Source: an uncultured Pseudoruegeria sp.
Lineage (GTDB): Bacteria > Pseudomonadota > Alphaproteobacteria > Rhodobacterales > Rhodobacteraceae
Assembly (NCBI GenBank): GCA_947498155.1
Contig: CANMJD010000004.1
Coordinates: 62,001 to 126,000, forward strand
Length of the DNA stretch: 64,000 bases
Direction of reading: 5' to 3'
Shown here: piece by piece, positions 8,763 to 17,430 of the stretch
How the letters are laid out: the number at the start of each line of letters is the position of its first letter
How positions within the stretch are numbered: the stretch's first letter is position 1
Notes under the pieces: model-generated
Database searches by the model: none
Seen by the model: the letters and a program-made list of their open reading frames with translations, nothing else
Told to the model about the DNA's origin: nothing
Program-made: the position numbers and the translations under genes

Positions 8763-9449
8763 ATGCCGATCACCACCTGTGTTTTTGATGCCTATGGCAC
8801 GCTTTTTGACGTCACCTCAGCGGCCCGCCGTGCAGCCGATGAACCGGGCAACGCGGCGCTACAGGATAATTGGCAACAGATCGCCCGTGACTGGCGGCAG
8901 AAACAATTGCAATACACCTGGCTGCGCGCCGTCACCGGCGCGCATTGCGATTTTTGGGAGGTGACGCAAAACGGGCTGGATTGGGCCTTAGAGAATGCAT
9001 CGATTTCCGATCCCCACCTGCGTGAAAGACTGCTTGCGCTTTACTGGGAGCTTGCCGCCTATCCCGAAGTGCCGGCGATGCTGGCCGCACTTAAGACGGC
9101 GGGCTATCGCACGGCGATCCTGTCCAATGGGTCCCCTGATATGCTGCAGGCGGCGGTGCGCTCGGCCGGAGTGGCGGGGGATCTGGACGATGTGCTGAGC
9201 GTCGAAACCGCTGGCGTGTTTAAACCCCATACGTCGGTCTATGAACTGGTGGGCAAGCGGTTTGACTGTGCCAAACACGATGTGTTGTTTGTCTCGTCCA
9301 ACGGATGGGACGCGGGATGCGCGACGGGCTATGGTTTTAACTGCGTCTGGGTTAATCGCGCCGCAGAACCGGTTGACCGACTGCCCTGGATTCCGGCACA
9401 TAGCACTAAGGATTTAACCGATATTCCAGCATTGGCAGCGCAATTGTGA
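8763..9449 (+). CDS. Haloacid dehalogenase type II (HAD superfamily)
   Basis: 228 residues starting at the ATG at 8763 (MPITTCVFDAYGTLFD). The HAD motifs are in order: nucleophile Asp9 in FDAYGTL, motif II SNGSPDML, motif III Lys in GVFKPHTSVYEL, and SSNGWDAGCATGYGF as motif IV. The FDAYGTLFDV start and SSNxWDxxGA-like motif are diagnostic of L-2-haloacid dehalogenases, which convert 2-haloalkanoic acids to 2-hydroxyacids by an Asp ester intermediate. Its 3' end overlaps the next gene by 4 bp (GTGA), so translation is likely coupled. Confidence 0.88.
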   Translation: MPITTCVFDAYGTLFDVTSAARRAADEPGNAALQDNWQQIARDWRQKQLQYTWLRAVTGAHCDFWEVTQNGLDWALENASISDPHLRERLLALYWELAAYPEVPAMLAALKTAGYRTAILSNGSPDMLQAAVRSAGVAGDLDDVLSVETAGVFKPHTSVYELVGKRFDCAKHDVLFVSSNGWDAGCATGYGFNCVWVNRAAEPVDRLPWIPAHSTKDLTDIPALAAQL

Positions 9450-10273
9450 CCAAGTTTTTTACCACCAGTGACGGGCTTTCTCTGGCCTATAGCGACTCCG
9501 GCAGCGGTATCCCCCTGATCTGTCTGGCCGGACTAACCCGCAATATGGGCGATTTTGACCATGTTACGCCGCATCTAACCGGTGTGCGCCTGATCAAGAT
9601 GGATTATCGCGGGCGGGGTCAAAGCGAATATACGGCTGATTTCACTACCTATAGCATCCCCGTCGAGGCCCGCGACGTACTAGAATTGATGGACCACCTG
9701 AACCTACCCAAGGCTGCATTCCTTGGCACCTCTCGGGGCGGGTTGATCGCCATGGTGTTGGCGGCAACCGCCAAAGATCGCCTGCTCGGGGCTTGCCTGA
9801 ACGATATCGGGCCTGAAATCGCCTCGGCGGGACTTGATCATATCATGGATTACATCGGGCGGCGTCCGATACAAAAAACCTATGCAGAAGCCGTGGCAGC
9901 ACGGCTCGCCCTGATGCGCGGTTTTGATAATGTGCCCAGCGATCGCTGGCTGGCGGAAGTCAGCAACCACTATGTTGAAACGCCTGACGGGCTTGATATC
10001 CGCTATGACAAACATCTGCGGGATGCCATTCTTGCCAGCAGCGCACAGCCCGCCCCTGATCTGTGGCCGCTGTTTGACGCTTTCGCCGGGCTACCTCTTG
10101 CCTTGATCCGGGGCGCGAACTCCAATCTTTTGACAGAAGAAACCGTTGCAAAGATGCAAAGCCGCCGTCCCGACATGCGCTTTGCCAATGTGCCGGATCG
10201 CGGTCATGTGCCGTTTCTCGATGAACCCGAGAGCCTTGCGGTGATCCAAGACTTCCTAAAGGACCTCTCATGA
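9446..10273 (+). CDS. Alpha/beta hydrolase
   Basis: 275 residues, GTG start inside the upstream stop. The nucleophile is Ser96 in LGTSRGGL, an uncommon Arg-bearing elbow (GTSRGG) found in a subset of alpha/beta hydrolases. The oxyanion region is LAGLTRNMGDF and the terminal His lies in DRGHVPFLDEP. The substrate is not evident. The gene overlaps its neighbours by 4 bp on both sides, between a haloacid dehalogenase and a PLP lyase, so the three form one translational unit. That unit could handle a small acid or ester, which is inference only. Confidence 0.85.
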   Translation: MTKFFTTSDGLSLAYSDSGSGIPLICLAGLTRNMGDFDHVTPHLTGVRLIKMDYRGRGQSEYTADFTTYSIPVEARDVLELMDHLNLPKAAFLGTSRGGLIAMVLAATAKDRLLGACLNDIGPEIASAGLDHIMDYIGRRPIQKTYAEAVAARLALMRGFDNVPSDRWLAEVSNHYVETPDGLDIRYDKHLRDAILASSAQPAPDLWPLFDAFAGLPLALIRGANSNLLTEETVAKMQSRRPDMRFANVPDRGHVPFLDEPESLAVIQDFLKDLS

Positions 10274-11241
10274 ATTTCGATATGATCCTCGCCGCGAACC
10301 GCCGTCTGGCGGGCAAACGTCGCCGCACGCAAATCCTGAACTCGCCGTTTCTAGACGAAATCGCCGGACGGCGGGTTTTTATCAAACCTGAATGCTTGCA
10401 ACACACCGGCTCGTTCAAGTTTCGCGGCGCGTATAACGCCGTTGCCGCCCTACCCGAAACCCTGCGTAATCGGGGTGTATTGGCGATTTCATCGGGCAAT
10501 CATGGGCAGGGCGTGGCCTATGCCGCCAAACTCTTTGGTATCAAATCCGTCGTGGTGATGCCCTCGGATGCGCCCAATCTCAAGGTCGAGAATACCCGCG
10601 CTTTCGGGGCCAAGGTCGTGCTCTACGATCGCGCCACAGAGTCTCGCGAAGAGATCGGTGCAGCCCTTGCCGCCAAACATGACCTGACCCTGATCAAACC
10701 GTTTGACGAGCCCTTGGTGATTGCCGGACAGGGCACCATTGGTCTGGAAATCGCCGAACAGGCGGCATTGCGAAAAATCGACGAAGCGGATGTATTGATC
10801 CCCTGCGGTGGCGGCGGGCTGACGTCAGGTGTGGCGTTGGCCCTAGAGGCGAAAGCGCCGAATTTCCGCGTCCGCCCTGTGGAGCCTGAAAACTTTGACG
10901 ATGTGACCCGTTCCCTGCAAAGCGGAGAGATTCTGCGCAATGAAGCAAGCGCGGGATCGATCTGTGATGCGATCATCACACCACAACCCGGGGATCTGAC
11001 GTTTCCGATCCTGCAACGCCTGTCCGGCGACGGCATTGTTGTGTCCGAGGCCGATTGCCTTTGCGCGATGGCAACTGCCTTTACCCGCTTGAAAATTGTT
11101 ATTGAACCCGGCGGGGCCGCCGCCCTTGCGGCAGCGCTTTATCACGGGGATGCGCTGGACGGGGATGCGGTCTTTGTCGTAGCCTCTGGCGGCAATGTAG
11201 ACGCAGAAACCTTCCAGCAAGCCCTGTTGGATTGGGGATAG
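10270..11241 (+). CDS. PLP-dependent threonine/serine dehydratase-like protein (fold type II)
   Basis: 323 residues. Lys50 in SFKFRGAYNA is the Schiff-base lysine. SSGNHGQGVAYAA binds the substrate carboxylate, and the glycine loop CGGGGLTSG holds the cofactor phosphate. There is no C-terminal ACT domain, so it resembles catabolic threonine dehydratase or serine racemase-like enzymes rather than biosynthetic IlvA. It starts in a 4-bp ATGA overlap with the alpha/beta hydrolase. The conserved C-terminal segment VVASGGNVD is present, so the protein looks intact and active. Confidence 0.88.
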   Translation: MNFDMILAANRRLAGKRRRTQILNSPFLDEIAGRRVFIKPECLQHTGSFKFRGAYNAVAALPETLRNRGVLAISSGNHGQGVAYAAKLFGIKSVVVMPSDAPNLKVENTRAFGAKVVLYDRATESREEIGAALAAKHDLTLIKPFDEPLVIAGQGTIGLEIAEQAALRKIDEADVLIPCGGGGLTSGVALALEAKAPNFRVRPVEPENFDDVTRSLQSGEILRNEASAGSICDAIITPQPGDLTFPILQRLSGDGIVVSEADCLCAMATAFTRLKIVIEPGGAAALAAALYHGDALDGDAVFVVASGGNVDAETFQQALLDWG

Positions 11242-11243
11242 AA

Positions 11244-12434
11244 TTGACACGTTTTACCATCGCCAGCTTTAACGTCAAAAACCTGATCGGGCCGGATCAG
11301 GAATATTACACCTATGAATCCTACACCCCTGAAGAATACGCCTGGAAAGAAGACTGGCTGGCAGATCAACTGGTTACGATGGATTCAGATATCGTCTGTT
11401 TTCAGGAAATTTTCGAAGAAAAAGCCCTTCGGTCTGTGATTGATGAGGCCGACCGGCGTGGGGCGGCGTCCAATGCCGATGTGCTGCCGGACCGCTCCAA
11501 ACGCTATGCCAAAAAGGCCATTTTCAGAAAACTAGGCTATACGCCCTATGACAAAAGCGGGTTGGCCTTTGCGCCCAATCTTAATGATGGCGATCCGGGT
11601 CAGCGCCGCCCCGGCGTGGCCATCCTGTCGCGGTTCGGTTTTGTCGGCACGCCTGAAATCATCCAGGACCTGACCCCCGCCCTTCACATCCCGTTTTCAG
11701 AACTCGATGGCGCAGAGGGAGGATCATTTCGTATTTCGCGCCTGTCGCGCCCGATCCTGAAAGCCCGCATTCCGGTGGGAAATCAGGTGGTGACGGTCTT
11801 TACCTGTCACCTGAAATCAAAGCTTGGGGAATACCAACGCCCGAGCGGGGCCGATTTTGCCCCCGAATCCGATCTGCTGGCCTATGATCCTGTGGGGCGG
11901 GCCCTTGGGTCTTTGCGCGCCGGATTACGTCGCATGGCCGAGGCTTGGGTACTGCGCCGCGAGATCGTCAAAGAGCTTAACGCGGGTAATCCGGTGATGG
12001 TCACCGGCGATTTCAATGATGGCGAACACGCGGTGTCCTCCGAAATCATTTCCGGCGAAACACCGTTTCGCAACTATTCTTGGATGCGCCGCCACGACGC
12101 CGCGCAGGCCAATGACCGGTATACAAAGGATGAAAACCTTCAAATCCGCAGCGCGATTGACGCGGTCCGGCTATGGTCGGCGGAACGACTCTTCATCAAA
12201 AAATCCCTGCGCGACATGGTCTATACCTCGGCCTTTGGCGGCGTTTATGAATCGATAGACCAGATTTACCTGTCGCCGCATTTCCTTCCCGAAACCAGGG
12301 GGCACATCGGTGAGATGGAATATTTCAGCGTGTTGAACGACCATCTGACAGACGGTTCCCACGCAGAAGCCCCTTATAATAAACTGGCGTCCGATCACGG
12401 GCAGATCATCGCCCATATCCGCCTTAACGACTAG
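11244..12434 (+). CDS. Endonuclease/exonuclease/phosphatase family protein
   Basis: 396 residues from the TTG at 11244, two bases after the upstream stop; a TTG at 11232 is the only alternative nearby. The EEP fold is marked by IASFNVKNL at the N-terminus, metal-binding Glu55 in CFQEIF, VTVFTCHLKSK, the catalytic GDFNDGEHAV and the terminal ASDHGQIIAHI. In place of the usual SDH-x-P the loop reads SDHGQ. Such proteins hydrolyse phosphodiesters in DNA, lipids or small molecules, and the substrate here is unknown. No signal peptide. It continues the plus-strand gene run. Confidence 0.85.
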   Translation: MTRFTIASFNVKNLIGPDQEYYTYESYTPEEYAWKEDWLADQLVTMDSDIVCFQEIFEEKALRSVIDEADRRGAASNADVLPDRSKRYAKKAIFRKLGYTPYDKSGLAFAPNLNDGDPGQRRPGVAILSRFGFVGTPEIIQDLTPALHIPFSELDGAEGGSFRISRLSRPILKARIPVGNQVVTVFTCHLKSKLGEYQRPSGADFAPESDLLAYDPVGRALGSLRAGLRRMAEAWVLRREIVKELNAGNPVMVTGDFNDGEHAVSSEIISGETPFRNYSWMRRHDAAQANDRYTKDENLQIRSAIDAVRLWSAERLFIKKSLRDMVYTSAFGGVYESIDQIYLSPHFLPETRGHIGEMEYFSVLNDHLTDGSHAEAPYNKLASDHGQIIAHIRLND

Positions 12435-12444
12435 GTTACTCCCG

Positions 12445-13281
12445 ATGGCAATTTCCGTTTTTGAAAGCGCGATCTATCGCGACCTCTACCGCGACGCCGA
12501 TATGGCTGCCCTATTTACCGATAGCGCACAGGTGCGGGCGATGATGCTGGTTGAGGGGGTTCTCGCCAAGACCCAAGCCGAAGCAGGTGTGATCCCGCAG
12601 GACAGCGGCTTTTTCATTCACCGTGCGGGGATGGAAATCCAGATCGATCCGTCAGGCTTGGCCGCGCAAACCGCCGCGACCGGTGATCCGGTGCCTGCCT
12701 TGCTGGCCGCGCTACATAAGGCGCTTGAGGCGCCCGAACATGCCAAATTCGTCCACTTCGGCGTTTCATCGGACGATATTCTGGATACCGCGCTGGTCCT
12801 GCGCCTGCGTCAAGCGTTAAAGCTGCTTGAAAAAGGGCTGACAGATCGCGCTGCCCCCATGACGGATGTTACAGCCGTGTTGGAACAGCTTCGTTTCTTG
12901 CGCCAACCGCTGCTGCAACTGCGACTGGCGGGGCCGGATGGTCAATTAACAGACATGGGAGAGAGCGGCGCGACAGTGCGCGCGGCCATGGCCGCCGGAT
13001 TGGGCCTGACTGACCCCGTCGACGCCGCCTCGGACCTACGCCAAACCCTGCGCGATCTCGGCACATGGCTGGCGGATGCGGCAACGCTGCTGTCGCACAG
13101 CAAGCCATCTGCCGAACGGATCGCTTTACACACCGTGCTTCGGCAGCACTCCGCCGCGCTGCATGCCACCCAAGGCCAGCCGCCAGCGGTAGCAAAATCG
13201 GTTGAGCAATTGGTCCTTCCCACCATGTTCATGGGGCTTGCCGCGATGCTGTTACAGACTGCGGATCACCCCCAACCATGA
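12445..13281 (+). CDS. PcaB-like (3-carboxymuconate cycloisomerase) lyase-superfamily protein lacking the catalytic loop
   Basis: 278 residues, against about 350-450 for PcaB. The N-terminal domain aligns well by eye: LYRDADMAALFTDSAQVRAMMLVEGVLAKTQ, then HFGVSSDDILDTALV (104-118) in place of HxGATSQDxxDTA. The end, EQLVLPTMFMGLAAMLL, matches the PcaB C-terminal helix. Two active-site blocks are missing: the TRTxxQxAxP-type segment and the superfamily signature SSxMPxKxNP. The frame is open with no decay, so it is either non-catalytic or repurposed. It starts 10 bp after the EEP gene and overlaps the MFS gene by 4 bp. Confidence 0.65.
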   Translation: MAISVFESAIYRDLYRDADMAALFTDSAQVRAMMLVEGVLAKTQAEAGVIPQDSGFFIHRAGMEIQIDPSGLAAQTAATGDPVPALLAALHKALEAPEHAKFVHFGVSSDDILDTALVLRLRQALKLLEKGLTDRAAPMTDVTAVLEQLRFLRQPLLQLRLAGPDGQLTDMGESGATVRAAMAAGLGLTDPVDAASDLRQTLRDLGTWLADAATLLSHSKPSAERIALHTVLRQHSAALHATQGQPPAVAKSVEQLVLPTMFMGLAAMLLQTADHPQP

Positions 13282-14492
13282 AGGCGCGATTACCCTTTGT
13301 TTTCATCCTGATGACCCTTGTCATCGACGCGATGGGTATTGGCCTGATCATGCCGGTCATGCCGGATTTGATCCGCGCGGTCGAAGGCGGAAACCTGTCA
13401 CAAGCCGCTGTTTGGGGCGGGGTGCTGGCCACGTCCTTTGCGGTCATGCAGTTTCTGTTTTCGCCCGTCATCGGCAATCTGTCGGATCGCTTTGGCCGCC
13501 GCCCTGTCTTGTTGATCTCTTTGGCGGTGATGGCGTTGGACTATGTGATCATGGCGGTGGCGGGCTCGATCTGGTTGCTGCTGGTGGGCCGGATCATCGG
13601 TGGCATCACCGCCGCGACGCAATCCACTGCAGCCGCCTTTATCGCCGATATTTCCGAACCCGAGAAAAAAGCCGCCAATTTCGGACTGATGAGCGCGGCC
13701 TTTGGTGTTGGCTTTGTTTTGGGGCCAATGATGGGCGGGTTGCTCGCCAGTTTTGGGCCGCGCGCCCCGTTTTATGCAGCGGCAGTTCTGGCGGGGGCAA
13801 ATTTTCTGCTGGGTTATTTTGTCCTACCCGAAACCGTCACAGACCGCATCCGCCGCCCCTTTGAATGGAAGCGGGCAAACCCGTTTGGGGCGTTCAAACA
13901 TATCGGTCGCCTCCCGCAGTTAAAAACACTGATCCTGATCTTCTTTTTGTATCAGATCGCCTTTTTCGTCTATCCGGCAATCTGGTCCTATTTCACCCAA
14001 GAACGCTTTGGCTGGTCGCCGCGTATGATCGGGCTGTCCTTGGCGTCCTTCGGCATATCCATGGCAATTGTCCAAGGGGTTCTGATCCGCTTGATCCTGC
14101 CAAGACTTGGGGAATACCGTACCCTTTTGCTGGGATTGGGCATCAACCTGATGGCCTTTATTGCAACTGCGCTGATCCCTGTCGGCTGGATCATTTTGAT
14201 CCTTACCCCCCTCACCGCATTCGGTGCTTTGGCCGGTCCTGCATTGCAGGGGATTATGTCCCGCACGGCGGCAGACAACCAACAAGGCGAGCTGCAGGGC
14301 CTTCTGGGATCGGTGGGTTCGCTTAGCCTGATTCTATCGCCGCTGATCATGACCCAGACCTTTAGCTATTTTAGCGATGATTTTGGCCTCTATGCCCCCG
14401 GTGCACCGTTCTTTTTGTCCGCAGGATTGATCCTCTTTTGCCTCGCCATTGCCCTGAAAATTCAACCCAATACAACGAAACCGAAAGAATAG
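13278..14492 (+). CDS. MFS transporter, TetA-like (DHA1) family
   Basis: 404 residues with 12 predicted membrane helices. Motif A is visible as GNLSDRFGRRPVLL after helix 2. The first helix carries IDAMGIGLIMPVMPDL, typical of TetA-type drug:H+ antiporters. GFVLGPMMGG fits motif C in helix 5, a mark of exporters. This places it in the DHA1 group but does not show tetracycline resistance, since many such proteins export metabolites. It overlaps the PcaB-like gene by 4 bp. It is the last gene of the run before an 88-bp gap. Confidence 0.88.
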   Translation: MKARLPFVFILMTLVIDAMGIGLIMPVMPDLIRAVEGGNLSQAAVWGGVLATSFAVMQFLFSPVIGNLSDRFGRRPVLLISLAVMALDYVIMAVAGSIWLLLVGRIIGGITAATQSTAAAFIADISEPEKKAANFGLMSAAFGVGFVLGPMMGGLLASFGPRAPFYAAAVLAGANFLLGYFVLPETVTDRIRRPFEWKRANPFGAFKHIGRLPQLKTLILIFFLYQIAFFVYPAIWSYFTQERFGWSPRMIGLSLASFGISMAIVQGVLIRLILPRLGEYRTLLLGLGINLMAFIATALIPVGWIILILTPLTAFGALAGPALQGIMSRTAADNQQGELQGLLGSVGSLSLILSPLIMTQTFSYFSDDFGLYAPGAPFFLSAGLILFCLAIALKIQPNTTKPKE

Positions 14493-14580
14493 GTCGTTTT
14501 CAGACCATTCTTTCGCCAAATTGGCTTGCCAGAGCGCGCAGTCCCGCCCCAGTCTGAACCGGATTAACAATGGGTGTGCC

Positions 14581-15666
14581 ATGCAAAAAATCCGCGCTGC
14601 CGTCTGCCATTCTTTCGGCGATCCCCTCAAAATTGAAACCATCAACATTCGTCCGCCGGGTCCCGGAGAGGTCGAGGTCAGCCTGACCGCCTGCGCGATT
14701 TGCCATTCGGATATTTCCTTTATGGATGGCGGATGGGGCGGGACATTGCCTGCTGTATATGGCCATGAGGCCGCTGGCCACATCAGCGCCATGGGCCCCG
14801 GGGTGACGCGTTTTGAAACGGGAACGCCTGTACTTGTTACCCTGATCCGCGCCTGCGGCCATTGCGCGCCCTGCGCCACCGGCGCTCCGGTGGCTTGCGA
14901 CGCGCCCCCCGATACAGGCGGTCCCCTGCGCAGCGATACCGATGCAGAAATTGCGGCGGGCATGTATTGCGGGGCATTTGCCGAAAAAGTCGTGGTGCAT
15001 GAAAGCCAGCTGGCGCAATTGCCCGAAGACATGCCGCTGGACACGGCCAGCTTACTGTCCTGTGGGGTCATCACCGGCGCTGGGGCGGTGATCAACACTG
15101 CCAAAGTCCGGCCCGGTCAAACAGTTGTGGTGATCGGTGCAGGGGGTGTTGGGTTAAACGCCATTCAAGGGGCGCATATCGCCGGCGCGGCGCGGATCGT
15201 GGCGGTAGATATGCTGCCCGAGAAATTGGAGGCCGCCAAGGAATTCGGGGCAACGGATGGTATTCTTGCCACCGATCCGGCCCCGTGGGACCGGCTCAAG
15301 GAAATCACCGGCGGTCGCTTGGCCGATGCCGTGCTGGTCACCGTGGGCGCTGTGCCCGTCTATGAAACCGCGCCGAATTATCTGGCCACAGGTGGGCAGA
15401 TGATCATGGTGGGCATGCCCCATTCCGGCGCAATGGCGCAATATGAGCCGGTGATGATCGCCGCCTTGGGGCAAGCCATGGTCGGCTCCAAAATGGGCGA
15501 TACTGTTCTGGCGCGGGACATCCCGTGGATGATCGATCTGTATAAACAGGGCCGCCTCAAACTAGACGAGCTTATCTCGGCCCGCTGGTCGCTGGATCAG
15601 ATCAACGAGGCCATTGCCGATACCAGACAGGGTGCTGCGCGCCGGAATGTGATTGTATTCAAATGA
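14581..15666 (+). CDS. Zinc-dependent alcohol dehydrogenase (class III-like MDR family)
   Basis: 361 residues from the ATG at 14581 (MQKIRAAVCHSFGDPLKIE). Catalytic zinc ligands are Cys41 in CAICHSD and His62 in GHEAAG. The structural zinc site CGHCAPCATGAPVAC supplies Cys92, Cys95, Cys98 and Cys106. The NAD-binding loop VVIGAGGVGLNAIQGA is intact. The start ahead of it in the same frame adds 20 poorly conserved residues and was rejected. The gene overlaps the enolase-superfamily gene by 4 bp, so the pair likely oxidises and dehydrates or isomerises one substrate, perhaps an acid sugar or sugar lactone (inference). Confidence 0.9.
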   Translation: MQKIRAAVCHSFGDPLKIETINIRPPGPGEVEVSLTACAICHSDISFMDGGWGGTLPAVYGHEAAGHISAMGPGVTRFETGTPVLVTLIRACGHCAPCATGAPVACDAPPDTGGPLRSDTDAEIAAGMYCGAFAEKVVVHESQLAQLPEDMPLDTASLLSCGVITGAGAVINTAKVRPGQTVVVIGAGGVGLNAIQGAHIAGAARIVAVDMLPEKLEAAKEFGATDGILATDPAPWDRLKEITGGRLADAVLVTVGAVPVYETAPNYLATGGQMIMVGMPHSGAMAQYEPVMIAALGQAMVGSKMGDTVLARDIPWMIDLYKQGRLKLDELISARWSLDQINEAIADTRQGAARRNVIVFK

Positions 15667-16901
15667 AACTTAAAGATCTCGAAATCTTCGTCGTGGCACC
15701 ACCGGCTCCGGGCTGGGGGGGGCGGTATTGGATTTTCACCAAGCTGACCACGGATACTGGCCTCACAGGATATGGGGAATGCTATGCAAGCTCGGTCGGC
15801 CCGACAGCGATGAAAGCTGTGATCGAGGATGTGTTTGACCGTCATATGCAGGGCGAAAACCCCGAAAACATCGAATTGATGTTTCGGCGCGCCTATTCTT
15901 CGGGGTTCACGCAGCGGCCTGACCTAACGGTTATCGGGGCTTTTTCCGGCCTTGAAATGGCCTGCTGGGATATTCTGGGCAAGGCACGGGACAGGCCGGT
16001 TTGGGCGTTGCTGGGGGGGATGGTGAATGAACGCATCCGCACCTATACTTATCTCTATCCGCTGGACCATCAGCCGATAAGTGAATTCTGGTCCTCGCCG
16101 GATATGGCGGCGGAAAGTGCCGTCGAAATGGTGCGCCAAGGGTTTACTGCGGTGAAATTTGATCCCGCGGGCCCCTATACGATCCGTGGCGGGCATCAGC
16201 CTGCCCGGCGCGACATCCAGCAATCAGCCGAATTCTGCAAAGCCATCCGCGAGGCGGTGGGCAATCAGGCCGATCTGCTATTTGGCACCCATGGGCAGTT
16301 TAGCACAGGTGGTGCCATTCGGATGGCCAAGGCGATCGAGCCCTATGATCCGCTATGGTACGAAGAACCGATCCCGCCGGATAACGTTGCACAGATGGCA
16401 GAAGTGGCCCGGGCCACATCGATCCCGATTGCAACCGGAGAGCGGCTCACCACCAAAGCCGAGTTTGCCCCCGTGTTGCGCCAAGGGGCGGCGACGATCC
16501 TGCAACCGGCCTTGGGTCGGTCCGGCGGGCTGTGGGAGACCAAGAAAATCGCGACTTTGGCCGAAGTGTACAATGCTCAGGTGGCCCCGCATCTATATGC
16601 CGGTCCGGTGGAGTGGGCTGCCAATATTCACCTCTCTGTCACCCTGCCAAATTTCCTTTTGGCAGAGACCATCCAGACTGGCGGCGCCTTTCATCTTGCG
16701 CTGATCGGGCATTCATTGACGTGGCAAGATGGCTATGTTCTGGCCCCGACAAAACCGGGTCTTGGCATTGAATTTGACGAAGACCTTGCGCGGGCCCATC
16801 CTTTCACTGGTGATCAGCTTCATCTGCAAATGCAGGAAGAACCCTGTAACTACAGCGAAAGTAACCATTTCATAGGCGGCGCACCGCCGGTTGATGGATG
16901 A
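15663..16901 (+). CDS. Mandelate racemase/muconate lactonizing enzyme family protein (enolase superfamily)
   Basis: 412 residues. There is a capping domain and then a TIM barrel containing AVKFDPAGPY, LLFGTHGQFS, LWYEEPIPPDN, ATGERLTTK and APHLYAGPVEW. The metal-ligand Glu residues EEP and GER are clear. The first metal ligand is normally Asp at the end of barrel strand 3; here the aligned stretch is GTHGQ, so His may take over. I recall this variant from a subgroup near galactarolactone and anhydrogalactonate cycloisomerases. The substrate is probably an acid sugar. It is translationally coupled to the upstream alcohol dehydrogenase. Confidence 0.85.
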   Translation: MKLKDLEIFVVAPPAPGWGGRYWIFTKLTTDTGLTGYGECYASSVGPTAMKAVIEDVFDRHMQGENPENIELMFRRAYSSGFTQRPDLTVIGAFSGLEMACWDILGKARDRPVWALLGGMVNERIRTYTYLYPLDHQPISEFWSSPDMAAESAVEMVRQGFTAVKFDPAGPYTIRGGHQPARRDIQQSAEFCKAIREAVGNQADLLFGTHGQFSTGGAIRMAKAIEPYDPLWYEEPIPPDNVAQMAEVARATSIPIATGERLTTKAEFAPVLRQGAATILQPALGRSGGLWETKKIATLAEVYNAQVAPHLYAGPVEWAANIHLSVTLPNFLLAETIQTGGAFHLALIGHSLTWQDGYVLAPTKPGLGIEFDEDLARAHPFTGDQLHLQMQEEPCNYSESNHFIGGAPPVDG

Positions 16902-17000
16902 GGGGGAAGCGTTTGGCAAAACTCCCCCCCAGCGGCTATCGCCTTTTGGTGGGGAGACGTGTAATCTAGGCGACAGTTAACAATTTGATCCGGTACCTCC

Positions 17001-17336
17001 TTGGAACACACAGCCCCTGTTCAGGAACAAGATCCTGCGAACTTCAATTCCGGCGAAATGAAACAGAACGCCGCCCGCGCGGCGCAGTTCATGAAGTCGC
17101 TTGCCCATGAGGGACGCCTGATGATCCTTTGTCATCTGGTTGAAGGAGAGTGCACCGTATCAGAGCTTGAAACCCGTCTTGGTTCCCGACAGGCTGCCGT
17201 CAGCCAGCAACTGGCCCGCCTGCGACAGGAAGGCATCGTCAAAACCCGGCGGGATGGCAAAGCCATCCACTATTCTATTGCCGAACCCAAGGCCCGACAG
17301 GCCATTGAATTGATGTACGAGCTTTTCTGCAGCTGA
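17001..17336 (+). CDS. ArsR/SmtB-family regulator, BigR/SqrR-like persulfide sensor
   Basis: 111 residues from the TTG at 17001; the ATG at 17058 would give 92. The winged helix spans about residues 28-92 with TVSELETRLGSRQAAVSQQLARLRQEG as the recognition element. Cysteines are at 44, 51 and 110. Cys44 (in MILCHLVEGE) and Cys110 (in YELFCS) are 66 residues apart, exactly the spacing of the sulfide/persulfide-sensing pair Cys41/Cys107 in SqrR and Cys42/Cys108 in BigR. Metal-binding motifs of ArsR or SmtB (ELCVCDL, DxHxxxxxxE) are absent. No sulfide oxidation gene is adjacent, so its targets lie elsewhere. Confidence 0.8.
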   Translation: MEHTAPVQEQDPANFNSGEMKQNAARAAQFMKSLAHEGRLMILCHLVEGECTVSELETRLGSRQAAVSQQLARLRQEGIVKTRRDGKAIHYSIAEPKARQAIELMYELFCS

Positions 17337-17375
17337 CCCTAAAATAAATATCTGCAAGCGCGTTCCGGCTCTTGC

Positions 17376-17389
17376 CGAAACCGGTTTCG
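17376..17389. promoter_or_regulatory. LacI-type operator before the sugar phosphorylase gene
   Basis: The 14-bp perfect palindrome CGAAACCGGTTTCG has the central CG and the GAAAC-GTTTC arms typical of LacI-family operators. Its end lies 41 bp upstream of the GH13 start. It differs from the operators of the LacI gene found in this window, so the cognate regulator is probably encoded elsewhere. Confidence 0.6.
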
Positions 17390-17430
17390 TCAGAGAATTT
17401 GTAAATAATTCAAAGACGAAAGCACCCAAG

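Noticed and set aside
13278-14492. Tetracycline resistance gene
   Set aside because: The MFS protein has TetA-type motifs, but these are shared by many exporters and nothing points to a drug substrate.
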